Source: Maylandia zebra (Eukaryota > Chordata > Actinopteri > Cichliformes > Cichlidae). Taken from it: a DNA stretch of 64,000 nucleotides. This document shows, piece after piece, positions 24,701-36,808 of this stretch. A program made the position numbers and the translations under genes. Each line of letters begins with the position of its first letter. Position 1 is the stretch's first letter. The notes below the pieces were generated by a model. That model had not been told where the DNA came from. It saw only the letters and a list, made by a program, of their open reading frames with translations, and made no database searches. The DNA is taken from assembly GCF_041146795.1 (NCBI RefSeq), contig NC_135182.1, positions 36,430,009 to 36,494,008 on the forward strand. Reading direction: 5' to 3'.

Positions 24701-27700
24701 CAGTTTGTAACTCTCGGTGATGCCGCAGTGTTCGTTTGACTTTGGGACCTGAAGCGGAGTTTAGGACCCAGATTACTCCGTGAGGCCCCTTGACTACAGT
24801 TGCCGTAACCCCCTGATAGTTCATCAAGCGGTGCGGCTTCATCTTGTACCAAAGTTGTTGTAAAACATTTTTAACGTCATGAAATCGGTTCCAGGTCAGT
24901 AAGCACAACCAGAGTTCATACATAAGGAGCACTGATGATTTTTGAGAAATTTAAAGGATTTTAAGTGCGCCTTATGGTGCGGAAAATACAGTACATCAGA
25001 GACTGTGTGGTTAGCTTTGTAGTCAGAAATGTAAAAACGGCGCCTGGGAATGACTCAAGTCGATATTCTAGTGATGATGTCCCAGAAACAGAAGCAGTTT
25101 CTGTGTTATAACATGAATTCTTCACTGTACTCTTGGTTTCTCAGTCCCTGAGGTTTGGCACCTCCTGGGCTGAAGGTGCTTCTTACTATAACGTCAGGTC
25201 ACAATAATGTCAGTAAAGTTAATTTCAGCCTCGTTTGATCCTGAATGATATCTCCTGTGTTTGTTGCTTATTTAGCTCCTTTGTTCAGTAAGTTTCATGT
25301 TTCATTTCTGTTTCTGAGGCACCTCTAAATACAGAGTCAGCACTTTCCTTTCTGAGTAAATGTAAACTTTCATATTTATTTGAAGGCAGATGTGAGGTTA
25401 TTTATTGTGGATGACGCACACGCCCACAGCTTCATTCATCTGTGAAAGGTTTATTTCACAGGATGACACAGTAATCTGTCTGTCTTTGTGTTTTGTTTTC
25501 TTCGACATGAAGAAAGCAGTTGTGGAAGCCGGTGCCGGCTTGCGTGGCACTGAGGGCGGGACAAACATGTGACCTGACCAGAGCCTTCAAGGACCCGTTC
25601 GACCACTACGTAGCTCGTGTCCAGGCCTTCACGGCCACCCAGAGGTCCAGCTGGACGGTATCGGACAGCTTCCTGCCGCTGTCAGACAGTGAGGCACTTT
25701 AACACGTTTCATTACCAGTTTTATGATGAAAGCATGAGCGTGTGATGGAGAGCCAACACAGCACACTTGTACCTATTATTATGTCATATTTGTTGTAACC
25801 TTACAGCAGTGTAAAACGATAACTCCTATTAACACAGGTTACATCAGTAACTCCACCCACCATCTTGCATTTAACACCACAAACATCATATTTTTCTGGT
25901 TTTGTGGTTGTTTTATCAAAGCTCGCCCTGAGCCAGGATACGTCGCCGTATCCACGTCATGTGACTGTTCGTGCCATCACCTGTACATTCCTAATGATTT
26001 ACCTTCATCTTCTTCTAATCCTGCTCACAGCTTCGTTAAACAGATGTTACACGGTCCCATGACGTTTTCCTTTGAGAACAGTTTCCCTGGTTAGAAATCT
26101 CTTCAGGGTTTTTCTGCTGACAGAAACTAAAATCATCGCCTGTGTTTGTGTCGCTGTACTGATTTGTGTCCAGTCTCCTTCCAGCTGACTGAATTTCTTC
26201 TTTTTTCTGTAGCTGTGATTGGACCTCCTGACATTGCGGTGTCTGGATGTGGGAACTGTTTAATCCTGCACCTCACACTTCCTGAAGTCTTGGCGAGCGA
26301 GCACCTGAAGGACAGCCACACAGACTTAGTCTTCCACGTACGACGAACCCGCGACGGAGCGGAGGTATGTCGGCCGTACACTCAGGCTACGCCCACCAGC
26401 ACTCGGGTGTTTTTTGAAAAGGGGGTTTCCCCCGTTACCCCCAAGAACTGCTTTAAACATGAAAACACAAAATACGAGAAAAGTCAGGTGGATATTTAAA
26501 CCTAACGGTACAAGAATGCAGACAAACCAGAAGCTGCCCCACCATCATAAAACCAGATAAATGTACACTTGTTTGTCTTCTTTCAGTTTTTCTGTAACCC
26601 AGGACCCCATTTACATGTGGACAAAAGGCCAAACACACAAAGACTGAGACTTTTCTAAAACAACCTACAAACTCTGCCTGTTGTTTTAGATTATCTTGTA
26701 GATTTTGTGTGTGTGGACACAAAGGTGTCCCTCAGAAAGTTCCTTACATGTTGATCCAGTTATACAAGCTTTTCTTTAATGAGTGAATCTTGGCTTTTAT
26801 TTTATAAGTAAATCTTGTTTTTTTTGTTGGTATAAAATAACTTTTCTGATTAAAGAGAATTCAGGGATATTTAAGTTTTGTAAATCATCGCAGTGTTCAG
26901 AAACTAAAAGTGTTTAAAACACAAATTGAAATCTAAAATAATTTTGTGACTCGTTCAACGATAAATGAAAACAAATGAATGAACATGTCAAACACGTCTT
27001 TTCATCAGGATTTGAGTTTTGAAGCAACATTTATTCAGATTACAGTCTTTACTTGTGCCGCTGAAAATACAACAAATATTTTACCAACACAATAATTTTA
27101 CGACTAAACTTTCGGAGCGCTTCGGTTGTCTCGGCGCCGTCACACTGGTAATCTGAGTTCTGCAAACATGCGTGCGTTTAAACGGTACTTCCTGTCTTCC
27201 TCCTGTGGCTACACCCACAGGGGTTTGCATGTGGTTGTGTTTTTGGTGTACTCGACAGTACAAAGTTCCTGCACACGTCTGTGAAGGACTACATTTCCAG
27301 ATTTTTATTAGTACTTCTCTCGCTTTGACTTATTACAAGGAAATGTTTTATGATCTTGTGAAGTTCTCATGGTTCATTCAAATGTAGGTTTTTGTTCTTG
27401 GTCATCATCATGTAAGACGACACAGTTTTCCATGGAGAGCAAACTTTCCTACATTTCAGCCCTGCTGTTAATAAACGGTGAGGCTCAACATTTACTCTTC
27501 CACCTTAAACAGGAGCTGACCTCATCCACGCTCCTTTAGCAGCACTTCTGTGTTTTGTGGAAAATTTGAACTTTTTGATGCTGAGACGAACCAGCCGCAG
27601 AGCCTCGGATCCTCCCGCGTCACGCACACCTGCGTGTTGTAACGGAGGCCGTTTACATGCTGTGAAACTCTGAGCCGTGTGGAATACCAAGAAATCACAA

Positions 27701-30700
27701 CGGCAAACCCACACAGCAGCTCGTCTGAAAGCTCGCTACGATTATTAAGCACCTCGCGGCTTGGAGAGGCGCCGCTGACGTTTTTCACTCTGTGGTTTTT
27801 GGCAGCGTCTTCCTCTCCCCAGCTCACATCTGCCTGTGTTCGAGGAAACGCTGAGCTTCAAGAGAAGAGGGTCAGTCATCTCTGCGAGCTGGAACATGTC
27901 GGCTGGAGGAGATTAAACACACATGATTGACAGAGTCTTCCTCAATAAGCAGGACCTGAAAGTCCCATTGAAAGTTACAGAAAAATCCCCCGCTTACATG
28001 TCCTGGTAGGCAGGATTCATTCACTTTGTGGAGGTCAGCTGATACCCCCTGATCGGGGTCAGGAGTTAAGCAGGTGAGACAGCGTCTGGAGGTTTGGGCT
28101 GCAGGTGTAGAGCTGATTTATAGCCTGTATCACATTTACACAGGAGGCGCTAACACAAAGAGCACGTTCACACGCCCCAAAATACATCTGTGACCAAAAT
28201 AAGCATAATAAACAAAAACCTAAACAAAACGTTATTATGAAGATGAATATATTCCTATTTGTAGCAGTAATAGTGATGTTTCTGCACAATCAATAAGAGT
28301 CAAGCTGGACAGCACATCTGTGGCCACGCCCACACATGTGATTAATACTCTGGGTGCTTTAAGTGCAACCACTTACTGTCTAATTGTCCTCGTCCACGTG
28401 GAAACGCAGAAGTGTTGGCCAATCAGAAGCCTACATCAAAAACATGGCGCACGGTCTGGTGTCAAAAAAGGAAGTAAAGGTGCGCACGAGGCACGACAAG
28501 CAGCTTTCAAAAGCTCCGCTTTCACACATAGCTTTCCAAACCATCTTATATTTATGGGGAAAATAAGACATTTACAACAAAAATGGCAAATTTTCAGTAC
28601 AAATGTGAAACGTTTATGAGAAAAACAATAAACTCTTCAGTATGTTGGAAAATGTGTCGTATCCTGCAGATTGTAGCAGAGCAACAAACTAACAACTATT
28701 CTGGCTTTGATCAAATACTTATTACAAATAAAACTTTAATGTACGACTTCACAGTATTTCCTGTAAAACTAGGATGAAAATAATTCACATATTGAGCTAA
28801 AATCCACTAAAACAACACTTAATGTCTTCTTCACAAGAAAAATAAAAGCAGTTCAAAGCAGTTGTAGCAAAAACACAGTAAATACATAACAAACATTAAA
28901 GAAAAACAGTTATTTTGAGGGTTTTGGTGAAAAAACAACTTTTTCCACCACAGTCTCAGTCGGCTCATTATCTTCTGATTGTTGCTGCTGGATGTGAGTC
29001 CTCTCGTTCTCTGTGTCCCTTTTGTGGAAAAACTTCTTGGTTATGTTTAATCAAGAAGTCGTATGTGGTTACGTTTATAAAATTATAGTGATTTGTTGTT
29101 GCTGTCTTCATGGGTACTTAAAGGTTTAAAGCTCATTAAACCAGGAGGAGATGGTGCCGTCACCGAGATGATCAGCCCACCAGCGGCTGGGCGAAGGCGG
29201 GACACGACCTCCTTAACCTCGATACTCACTAATGCTCAGCTTTGACAGCTGGCAATAACTGCACAAACACAGAATACGAGCGACTTAACGAGCTGCAACA
29301 GCAGCTTACTGAAAATATCCCTGTGATGGAACTTTATGAATCGATCACGAGCCACACGACTTTCATCGCATTTATGTCCGAGTACACAAAATGAACATTT
29401 TCTGCTGAAGTCGACATCATGAGTCCAGGATGGAGTCGTGTCACACTTTCACATTATGAGTAGTGAGTCCATCCTCAGTGACCCTGAACTCTCTAAAATG
29501 TTCAGGTGTGAACACAGTTTGTCCAGCAAATCCACGTCTCACCTGTGTGGACTTTTATGTGACGCACACACATATACAGTACTGTGCAAAGGTTTTAGGC
29601 AGGTGAGAGAAACTGCTGTAAACAAAGAATGCTTTCAAAAATCAAAGAGTTAATCATTTATTTTTATCAGTCAGTGAATGAACAAAAGAGAAATCTAAAC
29701 CCCATCGGTGTTTGGTGGGACCCCTTTGCCTTCTTCTAGGCACACTTGCACACCGTTTCTCAGCTGGTAGGTTGATCAAACACCTCAGAGATATAAGCAC
29801 AGACCTGTGGATGTGGGCTTCCTCACAGCTTTCTGTCTCTGATCCCAGACATATATGAGTCCACACAGGGCCACCTCTGGCCCAGATGTTTCTGCGCTCT
29901 GTAGCTCCTCATGTTAGCGGCTCAGTGCGTCGTTCTGCTTTACTTCCTGTTCTGATCAGCTGCTGAGCTGCAGCTCTTCCTGTCTTTGGAAAAATAAAAT
30001 CACGGTTGTAACACAGGAAGTGATGCACTGTACAAAGTACAAAGTACAGTGCATCTGCACCAGTTTGTTTGGAATGACAAGAAATGGAGGAAAGAGCGCC
30101 ACCTGGAGGAACTAGTGGAGAAGCTACAGGTCAGGTAACTACATAACATAAACCTGCCTGCAGAGAATCAGAAATCTGTGAAGGTTTGGTCGAAGGTTTA
30201 AAAGCTTCCTGACCTGCAGGTTTTCCCGTATTGTCAGTTTCCGCCTTCTGTGTTGGATCAGGCTCTCCTTTTCTAACGTGCTGCGCTTCTTTGCCTCTGC
30301 ATGTGTTTTTAAAAAGCCCACAAACCAGAACATTCAGTCTTCACCTTGTCCAGCTTTTCACCAGCTGTGTTCATGTGCACGTGTTTAAGCTCAGGTCCAC
30401 AAACAGTTTGTGGACACGTTGGAGAACACTCTGATTTTGGTGGCCGTGAAGCTGAGCATCAGGACTTTTCACAGTGAATCATCCACACCACACAGCAGCA
30501 GATCCATGACCAACCTTTGATGGGGGATCTCAGGGTTGGCTGAAGCGTGGTCCATTTTCAGCATCTTCTTCCTGTCACATGATGACGTTTGTTTGCGCCT
30601 GTCGGACCGTCAGTATGAACTTTGTCTGTTTGTGTGTTTCAGTTCACGCTGCATATGCCCTACTCTGAGGAGACTGTGATCAGCTACCTGCAGACAGGTG

Positions 30701-32068
30701 TGGAGTACTGTGTGACCGCCTCCGTCAAGCCGCACTTCTCCAAAGCCATCCCGAGTGAAGCTCAGTGTGCCTTCACCAGCCCCCCACCCAGAAACTCACG
30801 TATGTGTGGCTGCAGACTTGCTCTCCTGCTTAATGTCATTTCAGTTTAGTGAGCTAAAAGACGACAGCTCTAATTTTATCTTGTTTTGATGTATAAACAG
30901 CTGAATTAACCCACTTTACTGTTTATCACAGAGTTCTTCTTCTCTTGCTTCTGTAGTACGTCACAGAGGGGGTCAAAGCCCCGCCCACCAGAGCATGAGA
31001 CCCAATTGGAAAGAAAGTTGGATTAAAGAGGGGAGGAGTTAGGACAGCTAGTTTCAGGGTCTGGTATAAGATGAAGGAGGAGTCCAGAAGTCCAGACACG
31101 AGCCGATGCTTATTACAAGTTTATGATGGCGCTAAAGCTGACCTGATTGTCCACGGTGTGACAGGAAGACTCTGTCCACACGCTGCTGTAGCTTATTTGG
31201 AGTCTGGTGATAAAGAAATCCTGTTTGTGCCACAAAATCATGTTTGATAAGTTAGAATATTTATTGAATGTCAATGTTCTCACTGCTCAGAGACACGAGG
31301 AAACTCCAGAGTGTCAGTTTTGAATTGAATGTAGTGAATGTAAGACGCACCTCTGTGATTAGCCTAGCTCTTCTTTTCACATGATGTCACATTCGTGCGT
31401 CCGGCACAGCCAATGGGAGCTCGGTTTTATTACCGTGTATGGACACATGCGTGTTCACAGACCTCACGCCCTGATGAAGGCACATGGACCGTGTTCGAAG
31501 ACTGAAAGAGGAACCTGGTTTCAGAGCGAGCACTTCCTCTCAGGCATGTAAATGTGCAGGTGGAAGTCTAACACCTGCACCCTGGTCTCTTCCTCAGTGT
31601 ACATGCTGGTGGTGCTGCTGGGGGCCTTCTGCGCGCTGGTGTTCCTCCTCATGGCGTTGGTCGCCTACGGCAGCCGGCTGACCTTCAGTGTGCTGAAAAC
31701 GAGACTTCCCAAATCTCTGGTAACAGCGACTAATCGATCAGATTTAACCAGTTTATCAATCATCTGATGACACAAACTACGTTTGATGCAGTCCACAGGA
31801 AGTCACATGACACAGTGTGGGATCAGTGTTTCGCCTCTGCTGCTGTTGTTAACGGTGTTTTTATTTAAATGCTGGTGTCTGCATGTACTCGTGGTCAGAG
31901 CTGCTGTGACTGAGCAGAGGTCAGAGTAAACGGTCCCGCCCTCTCTTCCAGTCGTACGTCATCCTCTACCGGCGAGGAAGCGCTCCACCCGGACTCTCGC
32001 CTCAGAGCTCACATGACGACGGCTCGTCTGACCGCCTGAAGAGGAGCCACTCGGAGAAGTCTGTTTAG
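18782..32068 (+). CDS. short-tailed class II cytokine receptor (gene C), complete, identity uncertain
   Basis: Seven exons: 18782-18821, 23853-23985, 25513-25688, 26213-26364, 30643-30799, 31598-31719 and 31952-32068. They encode 298 aa with intron phases 1-2-1-0-1-0, as in genes B and D. Exon 1 is a signal peptide (MGLWMLLLLHLHLG). Two fibronectin-III-like domains follow (about residues 15-116 and 117-219), with WKPVPACVALRAGQTCDLT in the first and TVIGPPDIAV opening the second, a class II receptor hallmark. The helix YMLVVLLGAFCALVFLLMAL is followed by LKTRLPKSL and a tail of only about 50 residues with no acidic or STAT-docking block. By position it could be the CRFB3-type gene reported in some pufferfish and percomorphs; this is inference. 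A short accessory chain or decoy is possible. AATAAA lies at 32807-32812. Confidence 0.82.
19843..20918 (+). repeat. duplicated 580-bp block, copy 1 (interrupted by Rex3)
   Basis: From TGACTAACCTCG to about GGAGTTTGGACCC this is nearly identical to 24190-24769, once the Rex3 insertion and one copy of its 13-bp target duplication are removed. Both copies are in the same orientation within intron 1 or 2 of gene C. Confidence 0.88.
20220..20702 (-). mobile_element. Rex3 (RTE-group LINE), 5'-truncated 3' end
   Basis: On the minus strand this encodes the C-terminal part of the RTE-type protein (RIQAAEMSFLRRVAGLSLRD; QLRWFGHLTRMPPGRLL) and ends in a (GATG)n tail, the known Rex3 3' signature. TTTAGGTGGAAGC flanks it at 20207-20219 and 20703-20715. 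The uninterrupted site is present in the sister block at 24553-24565. Confidence 0.9.
20919..22017 (+). other. intron 1 of gene C, unassigned stretch
   Basis: No gene or recognised element; only short shadows of open frames. Confidence 0.4.
22018..22586 (+). mobile_element. LINE 3' end (L2/jockey-group), truncated
   Basis: The frame ILLLTFKIFNRLPGIYPIAS continuing to SRGGQAFAVVAPSLWNNIPP is the typical C-terminus of fish L2-like reverse-transcriptase proteins. It ends in a tandem TTTGA tail (ttttgatttgatttgatg). It is interrupted by the hairpin cassette at 22338-22445. Confidence 0.75.
22338..22445. repeat. hairpin cassette flanked by 15-bp direct repeats
   Basis: GGCTAGTTATGCTGT occurs at 22338-22352 and 22431-22445. 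Between the copies is a perfect 15-bp inverted repeat (GTCAAAGGAGCTTGC at 22351-22365, complement at 22381-22395) with a 15-nt loop, then the 35-nt stretch 22396-22430. It interrupts a LINE frame, so it looks like an insertion with target duplication. The family was not identified. Confidence 0.8.
22587..23852 (+). other. intron 1 of gene C before exon 2
   Basis: No gene recognised. A poly(A) run lies near 23325-23339. Confidence 0.4.
24190..24769 (+). repeat. duplicated 580-bp block, copy 2 (intact)
   Basis: Sister of the block at 19843-20918, with the empty Rex3 target site at 24553-24565. No coding potential; origin unknown (local duplication or dispersed repeat). Confidence 0.88.
26365..29574 (+). 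other. intron 4 of gene C, 5' part
   Basis: Long AT-rich intron with no recognised gene or clear element. Confidence 0.4.
29575..29880 (+). mobile_element. Tc1-like element end fragment
   Basis: Starts CAGTACTGTGCAAAGGTTTT and continues into the 'ggtgtttggtgggacc...ttctaggcacacttgcacac' stretch characteristic of a fish Tc1-group family. Only one end is present. Confidence 0.55.
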
Positions 32069-33133
32069 GTGGAGCCGGCGGAGCGGGTGTGGGGCTTCAG
32101 GTGTAATGATGTGTAACAAGTATTTTATGGATGATGTCGGTTGGCATCTGTTACACCACCGCAGTGGATTCTGGATCAAACAAACTTTGGTTCAGTGGGC
32201 TGAACAAGCTCAGATCATTTTAACTCTGCCACCTATTCTTAATATTTGTATAAAAGTCCTGCTCTGTTTGCTCTGAGCCTGAAAATGGGGCGCGTGTATA
32301 AAAATGTCAAACTCCTGAACAGCTGATGCGGTCCTTCAGTCTCACCTGGACTGATTGAGTTCAGATGGTCATCGTCGCTGAGCTGACACGGTTTCCCACA
32401 GGGACACGTCCCACAACAGGTCGTTCCCATCTTTGTCGGACCTGTGACGATGTAATCCTGACAATAGCGTCTCCTGTGAATCTGAATAACGTCTGTGTCT
32501 ATATTTTTATAACCTGGAGCTCTTCTTCATCCCATTAATCGAGACAGGAAGTGAAATTTTCATAAAATCTCGGTGTCGTTACTGTGAGTTTATATGTGAA
32601 GCGTTATTGTGAAGTGTTCCTGTATTTCCTGCTTTCTGTGCTAAATAAGCAGACCCATGCTTTTCATTTAAAGTCAAGTTTATCTGGTTTGCAGGGGAGT
32701 GAAGGGTGGATGCCTGTGCAGCCATCTCCACCCATATTTGGAGTGAACTTTGAATGCGATGATTTTTCTTTGATTGTTTTCTTGACTTGTCTTTCTTTCA
32801 TTTTTAAATAAAGCAAACTGAACTCTGAGAGTCTGATGTGAAGGTTTGTGGATGATGCTGTATTAATCACACTTTGGACTCACCTGTTTAAAGCAGGTGA
32901 GGACGAGCTTCCACACACTGAGATCAAATCCCTCGAGGTCACAGGTCAACCTTTGTGAACATAACCTAGAATCATCACATTTATACCTCCGGTGCATCTA
33001 ATGGGAGGCTGCCTGTATCTTTTAAAGTGCTCTTGAGCAACAGTTCTTCAGCTTTCTGGAGCTCCTCTTTGGACATTTGCACAGTCTGAAAAAAGACTAG
33101 ACGAAAGGAACAGATATTTCCTGAATGTATGTT

Positions 33134-33438
33134 TGCCATCCATCCATCATCCATCTTCTTCCGCTTTATCCGGGGCCGGGTCTCGGGGGCAGCAGCCCAA
33201 GCACAGAAGCCCAGACCTCCCTCTCCCCAGCCACCTCCTCCAGCTTATCCGGGGGAACACCAAGGCCCGGGGCCTCCGCCCGGTGGGACATGCCCAGAAA
33301 ACCTCACCCAGGAGGCGCCCAGGAGGCATCCTGGTCAGATGCCCGAACCACCTCAGCTGACTCCTTTCAATGTGGAGGAGCAGCGGCTCTGCTCTGAGCC
33401 CCTCCCGGATGGCCGAACTCCTCACCCTATCTTTAAGG
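33134..33438 (-). mobile_element. Rex3 3' fragment, second copy
   Basis: Closely related to 20220-20702, with a degenerate (GATG)n tail at 33137-33164 and the same minus-strand HIERSQLRWFGHLTRMPPG. Relative to the first copy it has an internal deletion of about 50 bp near 33264. Confidence 0.85.
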
Positions 33439-33489
33439 TGTATGTTGTTTGTATTTATTGTTGTATTTGTATTTTTGTAGGTTTGCATT

Positions 33490-33640
33490 TTAAAGGAAAT
33501 ACGATACGACTTTATTGATCCCATGGAGGAGAAGTTTGTGCATTGCCACAGCTCAGGTACAGATAGCAGAAGAACACAAAGAGTATACCAAGAATAGAAA
33601 GTCAAGAAATACAAAGTAAATAAGATAATACACAATATCC
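33490..33640 (-). repeat. possible Rex1/L2-like LINE 3' end
   Basis: Contains TTTATTGATCCC, a stretch common at the 3' ends of fish non-LTR elements read in reverse. Boundaries are unclear. Confidence 0.3.
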
Positions 33641-34125
33641 GGCTCTAGACTAACTTTTTGTGCGCCTAACCTTACAAACTAACCCATAATAGCTGTCCAT
33701 ACAGACAGTATTGATTTGTAAATGATTAACTATCAATCCTCTCGACACAAAGTTCTTTATTTGGAGCACATTTCTACCAGAAAGCCCAGTTACTGAAAAA
33801 GTTCTTGTGCCTAACGAGCTTCACTGAGCTCAAATTTAAACTTAACATATCTCAAGATATATAAAATAAACAGAAAGTCTAAATTAAAAATGGCTCAAAG
33901 GCTTCGAACTGAACATCTCAGTGTCTGAACATCCTACCGTGGGCGTCTCAGAGGTCCCGCCCTTGACTGTCTCTGATTGGCTTAGACCACGATATGAGCA
34001 TAGTGTCGTCTGTTGTCGGCCACACAGAGACTTTTTTTTACTCGAACAGCTGCTCCATTTTTTTAGTGACATTATTGAGGAATTAGGTCGCATTTGCAAC
34101 CAAACTGGCTGCACTCTAGAGCCCT
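33640..34125. mobile_element. non-autonomous DNA element, GGCTCTAGA family
   Basis: Begins CGGCTCTAGACTAACTTTTT and ends CTCTAGAGCCCTG as an inverted terminus. The internal segment near 33970-34040 is closely similar to 58385-58460. Related to the composite at 11569-12980. Confidence 0.6.
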
Positions 34126-34897
34126 GCTCTATACAGCAGTAGCTGAGGTTCTATGTACACGCATGCACAGTATGTGTTATGGATAAAGGGCTGTGGAAAT
34201 ATGCAAGTAATAGCTATCTAACAGTATAGACATGTACATGCACACATCCATACAAATGTAGGAATCATTTAGAGTGCAGCTCTTCAGTAATGTGCTGCAG
34301 TATGAACAGTACAAACACCGTTAGACCTGCTGTGCTCTGTTCGTTTGTGCTCTCTGGGGTTTTCTGAATTTGAACATCTGCACGGCCGTCCCGTCGCAGA
34401 GAGCTCTGTCAGGTTTCACCTTTATGCTGAGCCGGTGTTTGAGCGTGGCAGACACGTCCTCTCCAAAGCTCTGAAGCCTCGTCTGACATCATGGTGTGAT
34501 GACAGATTGCTGACCTCCTTTCCAGCACAGCTGTTTGTGCCACTTTCAGCATCCTCTGGTTTCCTCTCTGCTTCTGGTGCTGCGATAAATTGATGAAGCT
34601 CACCTACAGGGACTTTTCCCTCTTGGTCGTCCTGTATGTTTAACTTTTGAGGTTTCACACTTTTGTAGGAGCACTTTGTCAAGGTCGAATTTCACAGGAG
34701 CTCAAACAGCAGAGTTTTAATGAAGCAGGGGCTGACTGCTGTCTTCTACAGGGGAGGATGCTCACACCTCATCGTCAGGTCACCACAGGTGCAGAGTGGT
34801 GATGTGGTGAAGGATGGCGGTCTCCTTCAGCCTGGTGGTGCTTCCTCTGCAGGACCTCATTCAGGTCTTGAGCGTGGCTCCTATCTTACAGCTCATG

Positions 34898-34898
<1 letters not shown>

Positions 34899-34940
<42 letters not shown>
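34899..34940. repeat. (TG)n microsatellite
   Basis: About 20 TG units in the C-D intergenic region. Confidence 0.95.
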
Positions 34941-34942
<2 letters not shown>

Positions 34943-34984
34943 ACTGAGTGTATCAGGGATGGAATATGCTCTCTGAATACTCCC

Positions 34985-35404
34985 CCACTCTTGTAAACAG
35001 ATGTTCCAGACCAGCGGTGTACCAAAAATGCAAAAATGGAGTGCACTCGTAGCAGTGGTGAGACGTGCGTGGATGGAGGTGTTGCACTCCATGGCGACCG
35101 AACCAGAGAGTTCCAGGTGAGGTCATGGCCATCGATGTATTTGGACCCGGCCAAGTCCTTCTTCAGCTGTCTCAGTGGTCGATGGCTGGACTACACATTT
35201 GCCACAACCTTCCTCGCAGCGCTCATGAAACAGCTTCCCCAGCTCTTGAACAGACGCGATGCTGTTTTGATCCTGAGAGACAGTTACTTCTACATCTGCA
35301 TCATCGCTCTCAGCGCCACTCTCCCAAAACTCTTCGTCAGGCTCAACATGAGCTTCCTCCATGAGGCCGCCTCTCTCTGACTCTCTGTCCAGTTCAACAT
35401 CCAA
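34985..35404. other. unassigned region with an acidic minus-strand open frame
   Basis: The minus-strand frame from 35404 to 35123 is acidic (EEFWESGAESDDADVEVTVS), and the plus strand also has long open frames here. Neither is recognised. It may be a transposon-derived fragment; there is no evidence for a host exon. Confidence 0.2.
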
Positions 35405-35559
35405 ACTAGGCAGAGGGTGACGTCACACAATGCACTGGCACAAGATGGCGCTGCACATGCTCTAAAACCAGTAACTTTAAACACTTACTGGTCAAATCCA
35501 TCACAGACCTGACACAGCACCTGAGCGACGGTCCACAGTTCACTGAAACCTCCTCAGAA

Positions 35560-36060
35560 ATGCTGTCATGAAGACATTCTTAATGAAGGGAAACAGGAGG
35601 ACAGACTGAGGCTGAAAATGACACCAGAACTGGACTGAAGGTCAGAGGAACAGGTGTGATGGAGAGATGGATCCACATCCTGGTCAGTGTGAACGAGGAG
35701 GTCCAGCAGTGAGCGTCTGCAGCCATCTGTGAAGCACGGTGGAGGCTGTGTCATGGTTTCAGGTCAGTCAGTGCTGTTGGAGATCTTAAACTGATGAATT
35801 ACAGAGTCTGATCCACCACGCAGGAACATCTGGAAACATCTGACTGGCAGCAGCTTCATTTTTCAGCACGCCGATGATCCCAAACACACTGAGAGAGCAG
35901 TGAAAGCACACAGGAACACACACACGAGTCATGGAGTCCAGTGTCGAGTGGAGACTGCTTTGTTCCTCCTGAATTGGAGGCCTTGTTTCTTGAAGAGTCA
36001 AACACCATCCCGCTCATGCAGCGTTGTAGAGACATGCAGCCAGAGCTGCAAAGCACTGTG
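35560..36060 (+). pseudogene. Tc1-like transposase remnant
   Basis: The stretch encoding FFSQHADDPKHTERAVKAH, after a 'ggtggaggctgtgtcatggt' segment, matches the middle of Tc1-group transposases (usual form QHDNDPKHT). Frames are broken and no ends are clear. It may belong to the same family as the end fragment at 29575-29880. Confidence 0.6.
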
Positions 36061-36593
36061 GGTGAGCCTCATGCACCCGTGTAGCTTCTACGTCTCTAAG
36101 CAGGCCTTAGCCATCACTCGTCATCGCTCGCTGTGTTATCAGTTAAATACAGGGACCAAACAGTGCTGCAAACATGCTTATCTGCTGGGAAGCTTTAACA
36201 TGGGAGTCTACGGGGACGGGCTCGCTGCTTCCCCTACTGGACGTCAGAGGAACTGCATGTTTTGTGCTTCAGTGTGTTTCCGTCACCACGAGTGTGTGAA
36301 CAGGTCCTCACAGCATCACACACACACTCCTGCCTTCCTTCCTTATGAGGCCCACTGTCATAATGACTTCAACCACAGACTGACCCGAGCCTCAGCTTGA
36401 ACACACCGCGAGTCCGAACCCCCCTGCCCCCTAAAGCTGCCACCTGCCCACGTGACTGCACACTGTAAAAAGTAAGTGTCGGTGAAAACGTTGAGAAGTG
36501 TTACGGTTCCGTTTCGGAATAACTCGGTGCTGTTGGTTCGTCTGCCTGTGACTAAGCAGCAGACATGCGCGCTGTCACATAAATAAACCCACG

Positions 36594-36808
36594 TATAAAT
36601 AAAGGCACGTGACACCCTGTGTGCGCGTGCTCTGGGTGAACCCACACTTTTTCCAGCGCGCTCTGATTCCTTGAAGCCGGACTCGTTTCTGCGCACACGC
36701 CAGTTTCGCTTCCGCGTACTTCCCCGCCTCTTGCTGCCGTGAAAGCTACCAGGAAACACACTCGGAGCCGGATCACAGCACACTGACAGCGGCGAACCTG
36801 CCGGGGAC
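36594..36808 (+). promoter_or_regulatory. candidate core promoter / 5' UTR of gene D
   Basis: TATAAATA at 36594-36601 lies about 210 bp before the ATG, with a CACGTG box just downstream. TTCCTTGAA at 36667-36675 fits the STAT-binding GAS pattern TTCNNNGAA. Such motifs occur often by chance, so this is only a candidate. Confidence 0.3.

Noticed and set aside
33129-33518. Overlapping proline-rich open frames on the plus strand
   Set aside because: These are antisense shadows of the second Rex3 fragment.
34861-35154. Open frames running through the (TG)n repeat
   Set aside because: They are driven by the simple repeat, with no homology.
36667-36675. TTCCTTGAA as a proven STAT site controlling the il10rb-like gene
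   Set aside because: TTCNNNGAA is expected often by chance; kept only as a weak note in the promoter entry.
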